A stretch of 64,000 nucleotides of DNA from positions 558,001 to 622,000 of the forward strand of contig NZ_JACOFX010000001.1 of assembly GCF_014284125.1 (NCBI RefSeq), read 5' to 3'. Source of the DNA: Undibacterium umbellatum. Its GTDB lineage: Bacteria; Pseudomonadota; Gammaproteobacteria; Burkholderiales; Burkholderiaceae_D. Position numbers and translations under genes: made by a program. Shown piece by piece: positions 37,720 through 46,830 of this stretch. The stretch's first letter is position 1. Every line of letters begins with the position of its first letter. The notes under the pieces were generated by a model. The model had not been told where the DNA came from and did no database searches. It saw nothing but the letters and a program-made list of their open reading frames with translations.

Positions 37720-38388
37720 CTATTCCTGATTGTCTGCCAGACGCACCGCAGCAACAAACGCGCGCACGCTGGCCTCATCCTTGATACCCTTTGCCGATTC
37801 CACACCACTGCTGATGTCGACCGCAAACGGGCGAACCTGACTAACTGCGCCAGTCGCGTTCTGTACGCTCAAGCCACCACTTAAAACGACCCGAGGCGCG
37901 AGCTCTTTTGGAATGAGAGACCAATCAAAAACCTTTCCACTACCGCCATACCCGTCAACATGGGTATCTAGCAATAAACCACTGAATAAAGGACTAGCCT
38001 TACGATAAGACTGCTCACATTCTAGCAAATCTTCAGGCCTTGTGTCAGCTTTGACGCGATAAGCACGAATAAAAGGACGATTGACACTTGCCGCCAGGCT
38101 GGCGCATTGCTCAGGCATTTCATCGCCGTGAAATTGCAGCAACTGGACGGGAGCCTTACTGATGACCTCTTGCAAGCCTGCCTCGTCGATGTTAACAAAC
38201 AAACCTACCGACATCACAAAAGGTGGAATTTCACGCAACAAGGCCCCGGCAATTTCAGGCGTAACATAGCGCGGACTGGGCGGATAAAACACAAAACCCA
38301 GGGCATCAGCACCAGACGCGACAACGAATCGCATATCTTCTGGTCGGGTTAAGCCGCAAATTTTTATTCTGGTTCTGTGTTGCTGCAT
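37720..38388 (-). CDS. trpF: Phosphoribosylanthranilate isomerase
   Basis: TrpF isomerises phosphoribosylanthranilate in tryptophan synthesis. The opening [14 protein letters not shown] carries the catalytic Cys, and the Asp at the end of one of the last strands lies in [12 protein letters not shown]. The TIM barrel is complete at 222 residues. It heads the visible trpF-trpB-trpA block on the minus strand; trpE, trpG, trpD and trpC are not in the window. The 121 bp to the divergent wecG gene should hold its promoter. Confidence 0.96.
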   Translation of the reverse strand: MQQHRTRIKICGLTRPEDMRFVVASGADALGFVFYPPSPRYVTPEIAGALLREIPPFVMSVGLFVNIDEAGLQEVISKAPVQLLQFHGDEMPEQCASLAASVNRPFIRAYRVKADTRPEDLLECEQSYRKASPLFSGLLLDTHVDGYGGSGKVFDWSLIPKELAPRVVLSGGLSVQNATGAVSQVRPFAVDISSGVESAKGIKDEASVRAFVAAVRLADNQE

Positions 38389-38509
38389 ATTTATCGCCGA
38401 TTTTGAATTTGCTTTATTTTACCTGTTTAATCCGCCTCACCCTCTATTCCTTAAGCAATTACAAGTATGTCCTATGCGATAATCAATTACCATTTCAGTT
38501 ATACACACC

Positions 38510-39301
38510 ATGAATTCACCTGCGACAAAACCGCCCGTCACCCGGCTATTTGGATTAGGCATCCGCAATATGCGTTTTGCAGAAGCCAATCAGCATTTGC
38601 TGGAAGTTGCCAGCAACCGTGATCATGCCAGCCGTGTGGTAGTGACGCCGAATGTGGATCATATGACCAAGCTGGAATATGAGCCTGAGTTCAAGACCCA
38701 GTATGCCACTTCAGATTATATTTTTGCCGATGGCATGCCCATCATCTGGGCTAGCAAGATGTGCGCTCTACCCTTGCCAGAACGTGTGACTGGTGCGGAC
38801 CTGTTTGTGTCGCTATGCAGGGGTTGCATAGAAAAAGATTTGTCGATTTTTGTTTTAGGCGGCATGCCCGGGCAAGAAAGCCTGTTACTGGAATCGTTCG
38901 CCAGGACTTATCCTGGACTCAAGGTAGATATTTTTTGCCCGTCCATGCAGTTCAACGCCGATGGAGCCGAAAGCGATCTCGCAATACAGCGCATACAGGC
39001 TACAAAGCCAAACATCCTTTTCATTTGCCTGGGCATGCCCAAGCAAGAAAGACTGGCATTTCGCTATCGTGCGCAATTCACTACCGATAATGTTCCATTG
39101 ATACTATGTGTAGGTGCAGCCATGGAATTTGCATTGGGCCAGAAAAAACGTGCGCCCTTATGGATGCAAAAGATAGGCATGGAATGGTTCTGGCGCCTTG
39201 CCAGCGAACCGCGCCGTTTGTGGCAACGCTACACGACACAAGCCTGGCGGTTTGTCGGGCTATTGCTGCGCGAGAGAAAAATACAAAAGCAAATGCACTA
39301 A
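38510..39301 (+). CDS. WecG/TagA/CpsF family glycosyltransferase (GT26)
   Basis: This family adds an amino sugar (typically N-acetylmannosamine or its uronic acid) to a lipid-linked first sugar. Visible motifs are VVVTPNVDHMTKL near residue 45, FADGMPIIWASK near 77, LGMPKQERL near 165, and the C-terminal RAPLWMQKIGMEWFWRLASEPRRL, which helps hold the enzyme at the membrane. The 263-residue length is typical. It is the first gene of the exopolysaccharide region but is separated from the rest by aceA. The actual sugar is unknown. A terminator follows. Confidence 0.9.
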   Translation: MNSPATKPPVTRLFGLGIRNMRFAEANQHLLEVASNRDHASRVVVTPNVDHMTKLEYEPEFKTQYATSDYIFADGMPIIWASKMCALPLPERVTGADLFVSLCRGCIEKDLSIFVLGGMPGQESLLLESFARTYPGLKVDIFCPSMQFNADGAESDLAIQRIQATKPNILFICLGMPKQERLAFRYRAQFTTDNVPLILCVGAAMEFALGQKKRAPLWMQKIGMEWFWRLASEPRRLWQRYTTQAWRFVGLLLRERKIQKQMH

Positions 39302-39343
39302 AAATCCCGTGGACAATCAAAAAGTCCGAGGTGAAAGTAAATG

Positions 39344-39381
39344 AAAAAAACCGCACAGATAACAATCTGTGCGGTTTTTTT
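39344..39381. terminator. Bidirectional terminator between wecG-like gene and aceA
   Basis: A perfect CCGCACAGAT/ATCTGTGCGG stem with a 4-base loop is flanked by A7 and T7. It lies between convergent genes and can stop both. Confidence 0.93.
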
Positions 39382-39415
39382 CTTGGGAGATTACTTTAAA
39401 TACTTACGCTACTTC

Positions 39416-40714
39416 TCAGGCCACCTTCTTTGCATCGAAGAATTGCTCATCTTCTGTAGAACCATGCAAAGCTGTCGTGGAAGACTTACCTTGCTGGATA
39501 GTTTGTGTCACTGCATCAAAGTAACCAGTACCAACTTCACGTTGATGCTTAACGGCTGTAAAGCCTTTTTCTGCTGCTGCGAATTCAGCTTCCTGCAATT
39601 CAACGAAGGCAGACATCTGGCGACGTGCATAGCCATGTGCCAGGTTGAACATGCCATAGTTCAATGCATGGAAACCTGCCAGTGTGATGAACTGGAATTT
39701 GTAGCCCATTGCGCCGAGTTCTTTCTGGAATTTGGCGATCGTTGCATCGTCCAGGTTTTTCTTCCAGTTGAAAGATGGTGAGCAGTTATAGGACAGCAAT
39801 TTACCTGGGAACTTGGCATGGATAGCGTCAGCAAATGCCTTGGCAAATTCCAGGTCAGGCTTGCCAGTTTCGCACCAGATCAAGTCAGCATATTCTGCAT
39901 AAGCCAGGCCACGGGAAATCGCTTGCTCCAGGCCTGGTTTAGTTTTGTAGAAACCTTCGACAGTGCGCTCACCAGTGCAGAAAGGTTGGTCGTTAGGGTC
40001 AACGTCAGAAGTCAGCAAATCAGCAGCCTCAGCATCGGTACGGGCCAAGATCACGGTGGATGTACCCATGATGTCGGCAGCCAGACGTGCTGCATTCAGC
40101 TTTTCAATGGCTTCGCGAGTAGGAACCAAAACCTTGCCACCCATGTGACCGCATTTTTTAACGGAAGCCAATTGATCTTCAAAGTGAACGCCTGATGCAC
40201 CCGCTTCGATCATGGCCTTCATCAACTCAAAGGCATTCAATACGCCACCGAAACCGGCTTCAGCATCAGCCACGATAGGGGCGAAAAAGTCGATGTCGTC
40301 TTTGCCTTCAGACCATTGAATCTGGTCAGCGCGTGTCAATGTGTTGTTAATGCGTTTGACAACCAGTGGTACAGAATTGGCTGGGTACAGGGATTGATCA
40401 GGATACATTTCGCCAGCAACGTTGGCGTCGCCAGCAACTTGCCAGCCAGACAGGTAGATGGCTTTCAAGCCAGCTTTAACTTGTTGCATGGCCTGGTTGC
40501 CAGTCAATGCGCCCAGGGCGTTAATGAACGGCTCGTTATTGACCAGATCCCACAGCTTGATCGCGCCGTTTTTGGCGATAGTGTGCTCAACCTTCATGGA
40601 ACCACGCAGACGAACGACTTCTTCTGCCGTGTAATTACGCTTGATACCGATCCAGCGTGGATTGGTATCCCAGTCTTTTTGCAATTCAGCTACTTGTTGT
40701 GCGCGAGTTGTCAT
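39416..40714 (-). CDS. aceA: Isocitrate lyase
   Basis: Isocitrate lyase splits isocitrate to glyoxylate and succinate, opening the glyoxylate shunt for growth on acetate or fatty acids. The active-site sequence [11 protein letters not shown] is near residue 190, and 432 residues is the length of the standard bacterial enzyme. The start at 40714 is fixed by AGGAG eight or nine bases upstream; the earlier ATG at 40810 would add 32 unlikely residues. The 365 bp upstream holds a palindrome and repeated TTTCACAT boxes (described separately), so regulation by carbon source is likely. It has no link to the exopolysaccharide genes around it. Confidence 0.97.
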   Translation of the reverse strand: MTTRAQQVAELQKDWDTNPRWIGIKRNYTAEEVVRLRGSMKVEHTIAKNGAIKLWDLVNNEPFINALGALTGNQAMQQVKAGLKAIYLSGWQVAGDANVAGEMYPDQSLYPANSVPLVVKRINNTLTRADQIQWSEGKDDIDFFAPIVADAEAGFGGVLNAFELMKAMIEAGASGVHFEDQLASVKKCGHMGGKVLVPTREAIEKLNAARLAADIMGTSTVILARTDAEAADLLTSDVDPNDQPFCTGERTVEGFYKTKPGLEQAISRGLAYAEYADLIWCETGKPDLEFAKAFADAIHAKFPGKLLSYNCSPSFNWKKNLDDATIAKFQKELGAMGYKFQFITLAGFHALNYGMFNLAHGYARRQMSAFVELQEAEFAAAEKGFTAVKHQREVGTGYFDAVTQTIQQGKSSTTALHGSTEDEQFFDAKKVA

Positions 40715-40794
40715 GTTTCTCTCCTGTGGGCAAATCAAATGAAAAAGTGAATCCGTTGAGAGAAATAATAGAGTATTTTTTGCGCAGCAACAAG

Positions 40795-40808
40795 GTCTTA
40801 TATAAGAC
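40795..40808. promoter_or_regulatory. 14-bp perfect palindrome upstream of aceA
   Basis: GTCTTATATAAGAC reads the same on both strands and lies 81-94 bp upstream of the aceA ATG. A palindrome of this kind fits a dimeric GntR-type regulator operator. The identity of the protein is inference. Confidence 0.6.
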
Positions 40809-40862
40809 ATATGACAAATATTAATTCTTTTAAATTCAAATACTTAAAATCTATTTTTTGCG

Positions 40863-40999
40863 ATGTGAAATTATATTTCTTAGAATGAGAAAAATAATTT
40901 GTGCAGTGAGACAGACATTTTTCACAATATGAAAAATCGATTTCACATTATAAAATTTGGCGATTCAACTTTTTGCACAAAGAAAATTAAGTTTCACAT
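40863..40999. repeat. Three TTTCACAT boxes upstream of aceA
   Basis: The 8-mer occurs inverted at 40863-40870 (ATGTGAAA) and direct at 40941-40948 and 40992-40999. Between them, at 40921-40933, TTCACAATATGAA is a related imperfect form. The clustering suggests a regulator-binding array for aceA; no factor is identified. Confidence 0.45.
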
Positions 41000-41079
41000 C
41001 ACCACAAGGAACTGCAAATTTCTTATGCAAATCACTGATTTCTGCACCATCGTCCAACGCTTTATTCAAGTTTGCCGAC

Positions 41080-43473
41080 TTATTCCAACACTATTTCATA
41101 CCAAGGTGATGGAAAGTCAAAAACCAGCTCAAATCCATCTGATTTTTTCTTTACCGAACTAGCCGGCAAAGCCTTCATGCGCATGCCACTGCCATCCAAA
41201 GGAAAAACCGCGATTTTTTTGCTTTTGCTGGCATGGAATAATGCGACGGGCACACGCTCCATCCAAGCCGGAGCTACGCCATCCAGTGAGCCTGAGGGTT
41301 TACTTGCGTTTGCCACATCACGCTCCAGCGTCCACCATGCAGCCTGTCCATCGTAATTAATTAATTGCTTTGGTCTTTCGGCTTGCACACCTGACTGAGT
41401 TGTCGTCGTTGCAGCACTTAATACAAGTAGCAGATGACGACTCGCGTTTAACGGCAAGGCATCTCGACTGCTCAGCATCATGACGCCGAATTGCCGCCCC
41501 TTTTCTGCAAATGATGGCAAAAATTTCTCTACATCCAAAACGGTACCATTCGCTCCTCTGCGACCAGCAAACATGCGGGTGTAACTAGTTTCAGCCGCCA
41601 GCCATGGACCCGATTCGCTATAGCGCAATTGCCCGCCAGGTGCGGCCCAACTCATGTCTTCTTCACGCCAGGGCTTACCTGCATGATGTGCTTGCCAAGG
41701 TGATTTGGCCTGCATCCCATGCAACATGGCTACACGTGCATAAAAAGCATGTTTGTAATTGAGCCCATATTGCACTTGCAAATAGGCAGGCAAACCACCA
41801 CCACTGACACCGTCGCGCAAAGCACCCAGCATGGTGCGCTCTTCAGGCGTAAGGCTAATATTCATCTGGGTCGGCAAGGGGCGCACCTGAAATTGCCTGA
41901 ACATGCTTGCGGCCATGCCAGCGAGCACCAATTGACCGCTATGCCCACTCAAACCGAAACTATCAGGAACAGAAAGCCAGCGATCACCATCAATATAGTG
42001 ATATAGAAACAGGCCATCCCAATCCTGTGCACTGGCAACCGCACTCATGACAGGCAAAATTTCTGCTGACTGGCGATTCGGAAAAGCCTGATTGAATTCA
42101 CTGACAACGAAGGGCTTGCGCGCGTCACGCACAAAAGCCCGCTGCAACAAGGATTGCCACCCTTCGCGCAAGACTGAACTATCGCGGATGCGCCAGTCAT
42201 TCCTATCCCATTCCTTATGCGGAAAATCATAGTGATCAACATAGAAATGCTCATCGACATAATCCATGTGTTGTTGCGCATCGGCAAGTGCAACACCACC
42301 GTAGTACATCTGCGTACCCGTCACTGGCACCAGATTACTGGCTTCCTGTCTGATGGTCTTACGGATGATATTTAAGTACTGCTGATCAAGATCAGATAAG
42401 AAACGCACGTAATCCAGCACCCTGCGCCCGTTACCCTGTTGATGCGGACGGTAGTGCTGCCGTAAGGAGGCTGGAGTCTCCCACCCCAGTTTATTAATAA
42501 CCCGCCGCGAAAAACGCTGCATACCGGCGACCCAGCCCTCACCATATTCAAGTATGACGGATTCTGATGACTTGACATTGACAACACCCTTGCGCGTCAA
42601 CGAACAACTATCCCAAAGCTTGCAGGCATTATCAGCGTGACCATGTTGGCGCAACATCCATTTTTGCCATAGCTGTTGCAAGGCTCTTTCATATTCGCCA
42701 GTCAAACCATCGAGCTGCCCGCGCTGCCATGCACCCAACAATGAAGATTCATTATTGATTTCCACCATAGCCAGTGCCGGCTCATCCCTGAGATCAAGCC
42801 TGCGCATTAGTTGCTGCACATATTCTGCTTGCAGGCTGATCATGCGCGGCTCAAATAAATGCAGTGGATGGCTGGCGAAAGGCATCCTCTCACCCGGCAT
42901 CATAGGCGTGACCTGATCTACAGCGGGGCGAAATTGATAACCCACATGCAAATTCAGATTGATGTACACGCCCTCAGCCTTGAGTGCATCAATAAATACG
43001 CGTAAACGGCGCATAGCTGTTTCGTTGAAGCTAGGATACGCTGCTGTCGTTAAAATACCACGGGGCTGATCCTGGCTATCGCTGAGGATACTATCCAGAT
43101 GATGCAGGCGCACCGCATTGAATCCCAGCTTGCGCAAACGACGGGCAATTTTTTGCGCATCCTTCTCTTCAGGGAAATTGGCCGCGCTGGCAAAACTGAT
43201 GCCAAAGAAGCGTACGCGGGCATCATCCTTTGTACCAGGTCGGCCATCCGCCCCTACCTTGAAGAAATGCCCCTCTTTGACGAATATCCTGTCACGAGCA
43301 TCCAAAGCATGGTTCAAACCGGCAAAACTCACAACTGGCGACAAGGCATCTTCATTGACTTCAAAACGATACCAGGCAATATCACCAGCAGCCGCGAAAA
43401 ACGGACAGAGACTAACAAGACCCAGCAACGTCAAGCGGAAAACCAAAATGACCTGCAATTGAAAATACTTCAT
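41080..43473 (-). CDS. Secreted glycoside hydrolase of clan GH-A (GH5-like)
   Basis: The protein begins with a signal peptide (MKYFQLQV, hydrophobic core, FFAAAGD) and continues with a TIM-barrel-type glycosidase domain: FFGISFASAANF, GFNAVRLHHLDS, and the acid/base candidate E242 in EINNESSLLG. The nucleophile candidate E459 is in KPFVVSEFNQAFPNR. The last 300 residues form a second, beta-rich part. The 797 residues match a family often labelled cellulase-like. The substrate is unknown, but placement beside exopolysaccharide genes suggests trimming or remodelling of that polymer, an inference. The start at 43473 fits the signal peptide; ATGs at 43524 and 43503 add residues. It is divergent from the polymerase gene 68 bp away. 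Confidence 0.85.
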   Translation of the reverse strand: MKYFQLQVILVFRLTLLGLVSLCPFFAAAGDIAWYRFEVNEDALSPVVSFAGLNHALDARDRIFVKEGHFFKVGADGRPGTKDDARVRFFGISFASAANFPEEKDAQKIARRLRKLGFNAVRLHHLDSILSDSQDQPRGILTTAAYPSFNETAMRRLRVFIDALKAEGVYINLNLHVGYQFRPAVDQVTPMMPGERMPFASHPLHLFEPRMISLQAEYVQQLMRRLDLRDEPALAMVEINNESSLLGAWQRGQLDGLTGEYERALQQLWQKWMLRQHGHADNACKLWDSCSLTRKGVVNVKSSESVILEYGEGWVAGMQRFSRRVINKLGWETPASLRQHYRPHQQGNGRRVLDYVRFLSDLDQQYLNIIRKTIRQEASNLVPVTGTQMYYGGVALADAQQHMDYVDEHFYVDHYDFPHKEWDRNDWRIRDSSVLREGWQSLLQRAFVRDARKPFVVSEFNQAFPNRQSAEILPVMSAVASAQDWDGLFLYHYIDGDRWLSVPDSFGLSGHSGQLVLAGMAASMFRQFQVRPLPTQMNISLTPEERTMLGALRDGVSGGGLPAYLQVQYGLNYKHAFYARVAMLHGMQAKSPWQAHHAGKPWREEDMSWAAPGGQLRYSESGPWLAAETSYTRMFAGRRGANGTVLDVEKFLPSFAEKGRQFGVMMLSSRDALPLNASRHLLLVLSAATTTTQSGVQAERPKQLINYDGQAAWWTLERDVANASKPSGSLDGVAPAWMERVPVALFHASKSKKIAVFPLDGSGMRMKALPASSVKKKSDGFELVFDFPSPWYEIVLE

Positions 43474-43541
43474 AGTTTGAGTCGCAACAGACAAGGTAGC
43501 CATTAGAATATCGCACAAACACATGACATTAGTATTGAGAA

Positions 43542-44882
43542 ATGCAAAATTTGCCCGTACTGCCCGGCAATACCAGCCTGAGCCTGCTAGAAACCAGAAT
43601 CGTCAGGCTGATGATCATTCTGTTCGTGGTTTTTTCTTTGATGCCCTATGGTATTTCCTGGGACTATAGCGGCTCATCCGCACTGACAATGGAAGGGTCA
43701 ATGACCACCAAATTGCAGTGGGGCAGCCTGTTCTTGCTGGCCACCTTCGTACTCTACCGCCATCTGGCGGAGGCTTTGCTAGATTTACGAGCCATGAACC
43801 CCTTTCTCATGCTGGTATTGATCTGGTGCCTGGCCTCATGCATCTGGTCGCCCTTGCCAGCTACGACCATCAAACGCGCCATCCAACTGTATGGCCTGAT
43901 CATGATAGGCTTGAGCATACAACTCGCCGCGCGGCCGCTACAAATGATGGTCAGTCATATTTTGTACACCTTGATGTGCATGTTGGTGCTATCTTTTTTC
44001 ATTGCGATTGCTATTCCCAGCATAGGTGTGGATTATGAGCTTGGTGGTGCATGGCGCGGTGCCTTGTCTCAAAAGAATGAATTGGGCCAGATCGCAGCAC
44101 TCAGCATACTTTTATGGCAGGTCAAGGCGTGCACCGAAAACGTGGGTATCAAACCCTTGATGTTGGGCTTGCTTTTTTCCTTTTTTATGCTGGTCATGAG
44201 TAAAAGTTCGACCAGTATGATTATTTCATTGATGGCAACAGGCGTATTTCATCTATTGCGCAAACGTTATTTGTCGTCGTCCTATGCACTGACAAGGACC
44301 GCGCTGGCTTTGTTTTGCGTGCTTGTCGTCATTATTTACATATTCTTCATGCAGGAGTCTCGCCTACCAACCTGGCAGGAAGCCGCATCCCCCATCGCCG
44401 GCTTGTTTGGCAAGGGGACGGATTTGACTGGCAGAACGGATATCTGGGAGCTGGTCTGGCTGGAAATCAACAAGCACTATCTTATTGGGCTGGGCTATGG
44501 CGCATTCTGGCTTGGGCCAGACAGCTTATCGCAATTTGTCATTGATGCCCTGCACTGGATACCATTGCAGTCACACAATGGCTATCTGGACGTACTCAAT
44601 GAACAAGGCTTGATAGGTTTATTACTACTGATACTCACACTGGCAACACAGGTGAGACTACTGGTTGTTCTCTCCCGTCTTGACCGCCAGCAAGCAGCAT
44701 TCTGGACCACTATCCTGATCATCGTCGTCACCACGAACTTCACTGAAAGCAGTTTATTCCGTGGTTTCGTTTTTCAAAATGTCTTCTTCATGTTCAGTAT
44801 GGTCGCGGTTACCTCTACCAGCAGGAGACTAAAATTACAAGCGCAGGCTGGTATTAAATCGCAGCAAAAAAAACTGCACTGA
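43542..44882 (+). CDS. O-antigen ligase/polymerase (Wzy/WaaL) family membrane protein
   Basis: This 446-residue protein has about ten membrane helices, with a large periplasmic loop before the last ones containing FGKGTDLTGRTDIWELVWLEI and the SHNGYLDVLNEQGLIG segment, both hallmarks of the O-antigen ligase domain. In exopolysaccharide loci such proteins polymerise lipid-linked repeat units on the periplasmic side. Given the neighbours, a polymerase role is more likely than LPS ligase. The N-terminus starts just outside the divergent glycosidase gene. It converges with the GT2 gene downstream. Confidence 0.88.
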   Translation: MQNLPVLPGNTSLSLLETRIVRLMIILFVVFSLMPYGISWDYSGSSALTMEGSMTTKLQWGSLFLLATFVLYRHLAEALLDLRAMNPFLMLVLIWCLASCIWSPLPATTIKRAIQLYGLIMIGLSIQLAARPLQMMVSHILYTLMCMLVLSFFIAIAIPSIGVDYELGGAWRGALSQKNELGQIAALSILLWQVKACTENVGIKPLMLGLLFSFFMLVMSKSSTSMIISLMATGVFHLLRKRYLSSSYALTRTALALFCVLVVIIYIFFMQESRLPTWQEAASPIAGLFGKGTDLTGRTDIWELVWLEINKHYLIGLGYGAFWLGPDSLSQFVIDALHWIPLQSHNGYLDVLNEQGLIGLLLLILTLATQVRLLVVLSRLDRQQAAFWTTILIIVVTTNFTESSLFRGFVFQNVFFMFSMVAVTSTSRRLKLQAQAGIKSQQKKLH

Positions 44883-44925
44883 AACCTTACTTACACAAAT
44901 GAGGAAAAGCTTGCATTGAAAAATG

Positions 44926-45885
44926 CTATGATTTTTTTTGTTTTTCAAGGTTGCCATAAGCATGCGCGACGCCACCCCAGAAATAGCTGAGCTTGCCCAA
45001 CTGTGATGCGGCCACTCTGAGCCAGGTAAAGCTGCGCAAGGACTTGAATGGCAATAGCAGCAAAGCGAACAGCAGTGCGAGAAAAAATTGCAGACAGGCA
45101 CGCGCACTAAGCATCAGCGCAAAGGCGGTTTTCCTTACACCTATTTGCATCGCCAGTTCAGTGCGAATAAATAATTGCCCTGTACGGTAAGACCTTTGCA
45201 ACAACCATTTTGCTGTAGCTCGTTCAGTGGGAATAAATTCATGCGCTGGCGCTTCGTCACACCAGACCATGACAGCTCCCAATTTATCCAGGCGGCGAAA
45301 TAGCATGGTGTCTTCACCACCTGTTGTGCCATAAGCAGGATCAAAAGGGCCTATGCCATCTTTTTGCGATGCGGCGATGGCTTGCAGTGTTGAGCGACGA
45401 ATCAGGACATTGCCGCTGCGCGCATCCCTGTGGTCAATTTTTGTTCCGGTGGGCATGCGGCGACGGTCAAAATAACCACCTTCTCGTATCCACAATGGCG
45501 TGGCTTCAGAATACTCAGGCAAGACTGGCGCAAACACGACATCGGCTTGCTCAGTTTTTTGGACATTCAGAAGTTGCTCCAACCAGTCAGACACCGGAAC
45601 TTCATCATCATCGATCATGACTATCCAGTTACCGCTGGCAGCAGCTATCGCAGCATTCCTGGCAAGTGAAATATTTGAATTTGCCAGCGCCAATACCTTT
45701 AGAGCACCATCGAAGCTATCCACCATTTCATTCAGCACAGCAGAAGCCGACTGCAGACTATCGTTGTCCACCACCACAACTTCAATCGCCACATCACGCA
45801 AAGTCTGCGTCAAAATGGCTTGCAACAAGCGTCGCAATAAATCAGGTCTCTTATAAGTGCAAATACAGATGCTGAGTTCAGTCAT
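44926..45885 (-). CDS. Family 2 glycosyltransferase with C-terminal membrane segment
   Basis: A GT-A domain fills the first 230 residues: SICICTYKRPDLLRRL at the start, VVVVDNDS, the metal-binding VMIDDDEVP and GTTGGEDTMLFRRL near residue 195. A hydrophobic stretch near residues 255-285 could tether it to the inner membrane. It probably adds one sugar to the exopolysaccharide repeat unit; donor and acceptor are unknown. It is the last gene of the epsE-epsF-epsG operon, 6 bp after epsG. Confidence 0.9.
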   Translation of the reverse strand: MTELSICICTYKRPDLLRRLLQAILTQTLRDVAIEVVVVDNDSLQSASAVLNEMVDSFDGALKVLALANSNISLARNAAIAAASGNWIVMIDDDEVPVSDWLEQLLNVQKTEQADVVFAPVLPEYSEATPLWIREGGYFDRRRMPTGTKIDHRDARSGNVLIRRSTLQAIAASQKDGIGPFDPAYGTTGGEDTMLFRRLDKLGAVMVWCDEAPAHEFIPTERATAKWLLQRSYRTGQLFIRTELAMQIGVRKTAFALMLSARACLQFFLALLFALLLLPFKSLRSFTWLRVAASQLGKLSYFWGGVAHAYGNLEKQKKS

Positions 45886-45891
45886 ACGAAC

Positions 45892-46830
45892 TCAGTTTTT
45901 TCGACGGAACAATCTGGATAACAAGCGCAAGGCCCAGGTAAAGGGCGCAAAGTGTGCTGCCTCTGCAGACTCATATTGATTGAAAATCGTCCCCAACACT
46001 TCGACACCGGCAGCCTGCATATCTGCTTTTGCCTGACGCAATTCATCAACATAGGTGTGGTCTTGTCTGGCTACCAGCAAGACACTACCGGTCTGATGGG
46101 CAACCATTTGCGCATCGGATGCGAGAGTCGCCGTATGCGTATCCACGACAAACGCATCAAACTGCTCGGAACATGATTCCAGCAATTCACGCATGCGAGG
46201 GGCGCGTAAAATCTCCAGCGGATTTGGCGGCTGTGGTCCGGCAGGCAAGAAATACAGATTCGGCATCAACTGTATCAGGGCATCAGTTGCCTTGATGCGC
46301 CCTGCCAGCACCGACGAGAGACCATCCGGCTTGCCGAGAGAAAAATATTCATGCAGATTGCCACTGCGCAGATCAGCATCGACCAGCAAAGTGCGCTTAC
46401 CTACTTGTGACAAGGCGATCGCCAGACTGGCCGCCATATAAGACTTGCCATCGCGACGCGCAGGGCTGACCAGGGTGACCTTGATCTTTTCTTGACCACT
46501 GAACTTCAAAAGCAGTTCACTGCGAAGGCGACGAATTTCTTCAGCCTCTTTACTGAAGGGAAAATAAAAAAACTTCAGGGACTTGTCGGCGCTGCCGTTC
46601 AACAAGTCCTTAGTTGAATAACCGAATTGCTCACCCAATGCCTGGTCAAGCTGCGTCTGACTCAGATAACCAAGTGCCAGGGCAGCATCACCAAACCTGA
46701 GTTTTTTTTCTTTTTGCAGTTGTGCAACTTGATCGATTTGCTCTGGTGTGAGCAAACCTTTTTGCAGGAACAACTCTCCGAGTCGCCCAATTCTTGAAAC
46801 GGATTGACTCATGGGCTCAGTTGCTTGCAT
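45892..46830 (-). CDS. epsG: Exopolysaccharide tyrosine-kinase-like protein, EpsG type
   Basis: The N-terminal 80 residues form a GspE-N/MshEN-like module (RIGRLGELFLQKGLL, KKLRFGDAALALGYL), followed by a ParA/BY-kinase ATPase: LVSPARRDGKSYMAASLA (Walker A), RTLLVDADLRSGN (Walker A') and AFVVDTHTA. This matches EpsG of methanolan-type loci. The C-terminus ends LLSRLFRRKN and lacks the tyrosine cluster of autophosphorylating BY-kinases. The start is unclear: 46830 has AAGGTGG five bases upstream and overlaps the epsF stop by 14 bp, while 46812 starts just after it and 46848 overlaps further. It should work with EpsF in chain-length control. Confidence 0.88.
   Translation of the reverse strand: MQATEPMSQSVSRIGRLGELFLQKGLLTPEQIDQVAQLQKEKKLRFGDAALALGYLSQTQLDQALGEQFGYSTKDLLNGSADKSLKFFYFPFSKEAEEIRRLRSELLLKFSGQEKIKVTLVSPARRDGKSYMAASLAIALSQVGKRTLLVDADLRSGNLHEYFSLGKPDGLSSVLAGRIKATDALIQLMPNLYFLPAGPQPPNPLEILRAPRMRELLESCSEQFDAFVVDTHTATLASDAQMVAHQTGSVLLVARQDHTYVDELRQAKADMQAAGVEVLGTIFNQYESAEAAHFAPFTWALRLLSRLFRRKN

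Larger units (their letters stand above)
40715..41079. other. Regulatory region upstream of aceA
   Basis: This 365-bp AT-rich spacer runs upstream of aceA to the 3' end of the glycosidase gene. It holds no gene, but carries a perfect palindrome at 40795-40808 and three TTTCACAT boxes between 40863 and 40999, one inverted. A TTCA-caata-TGAA repeat sits at 40921-40933. Confidence 0.6.
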
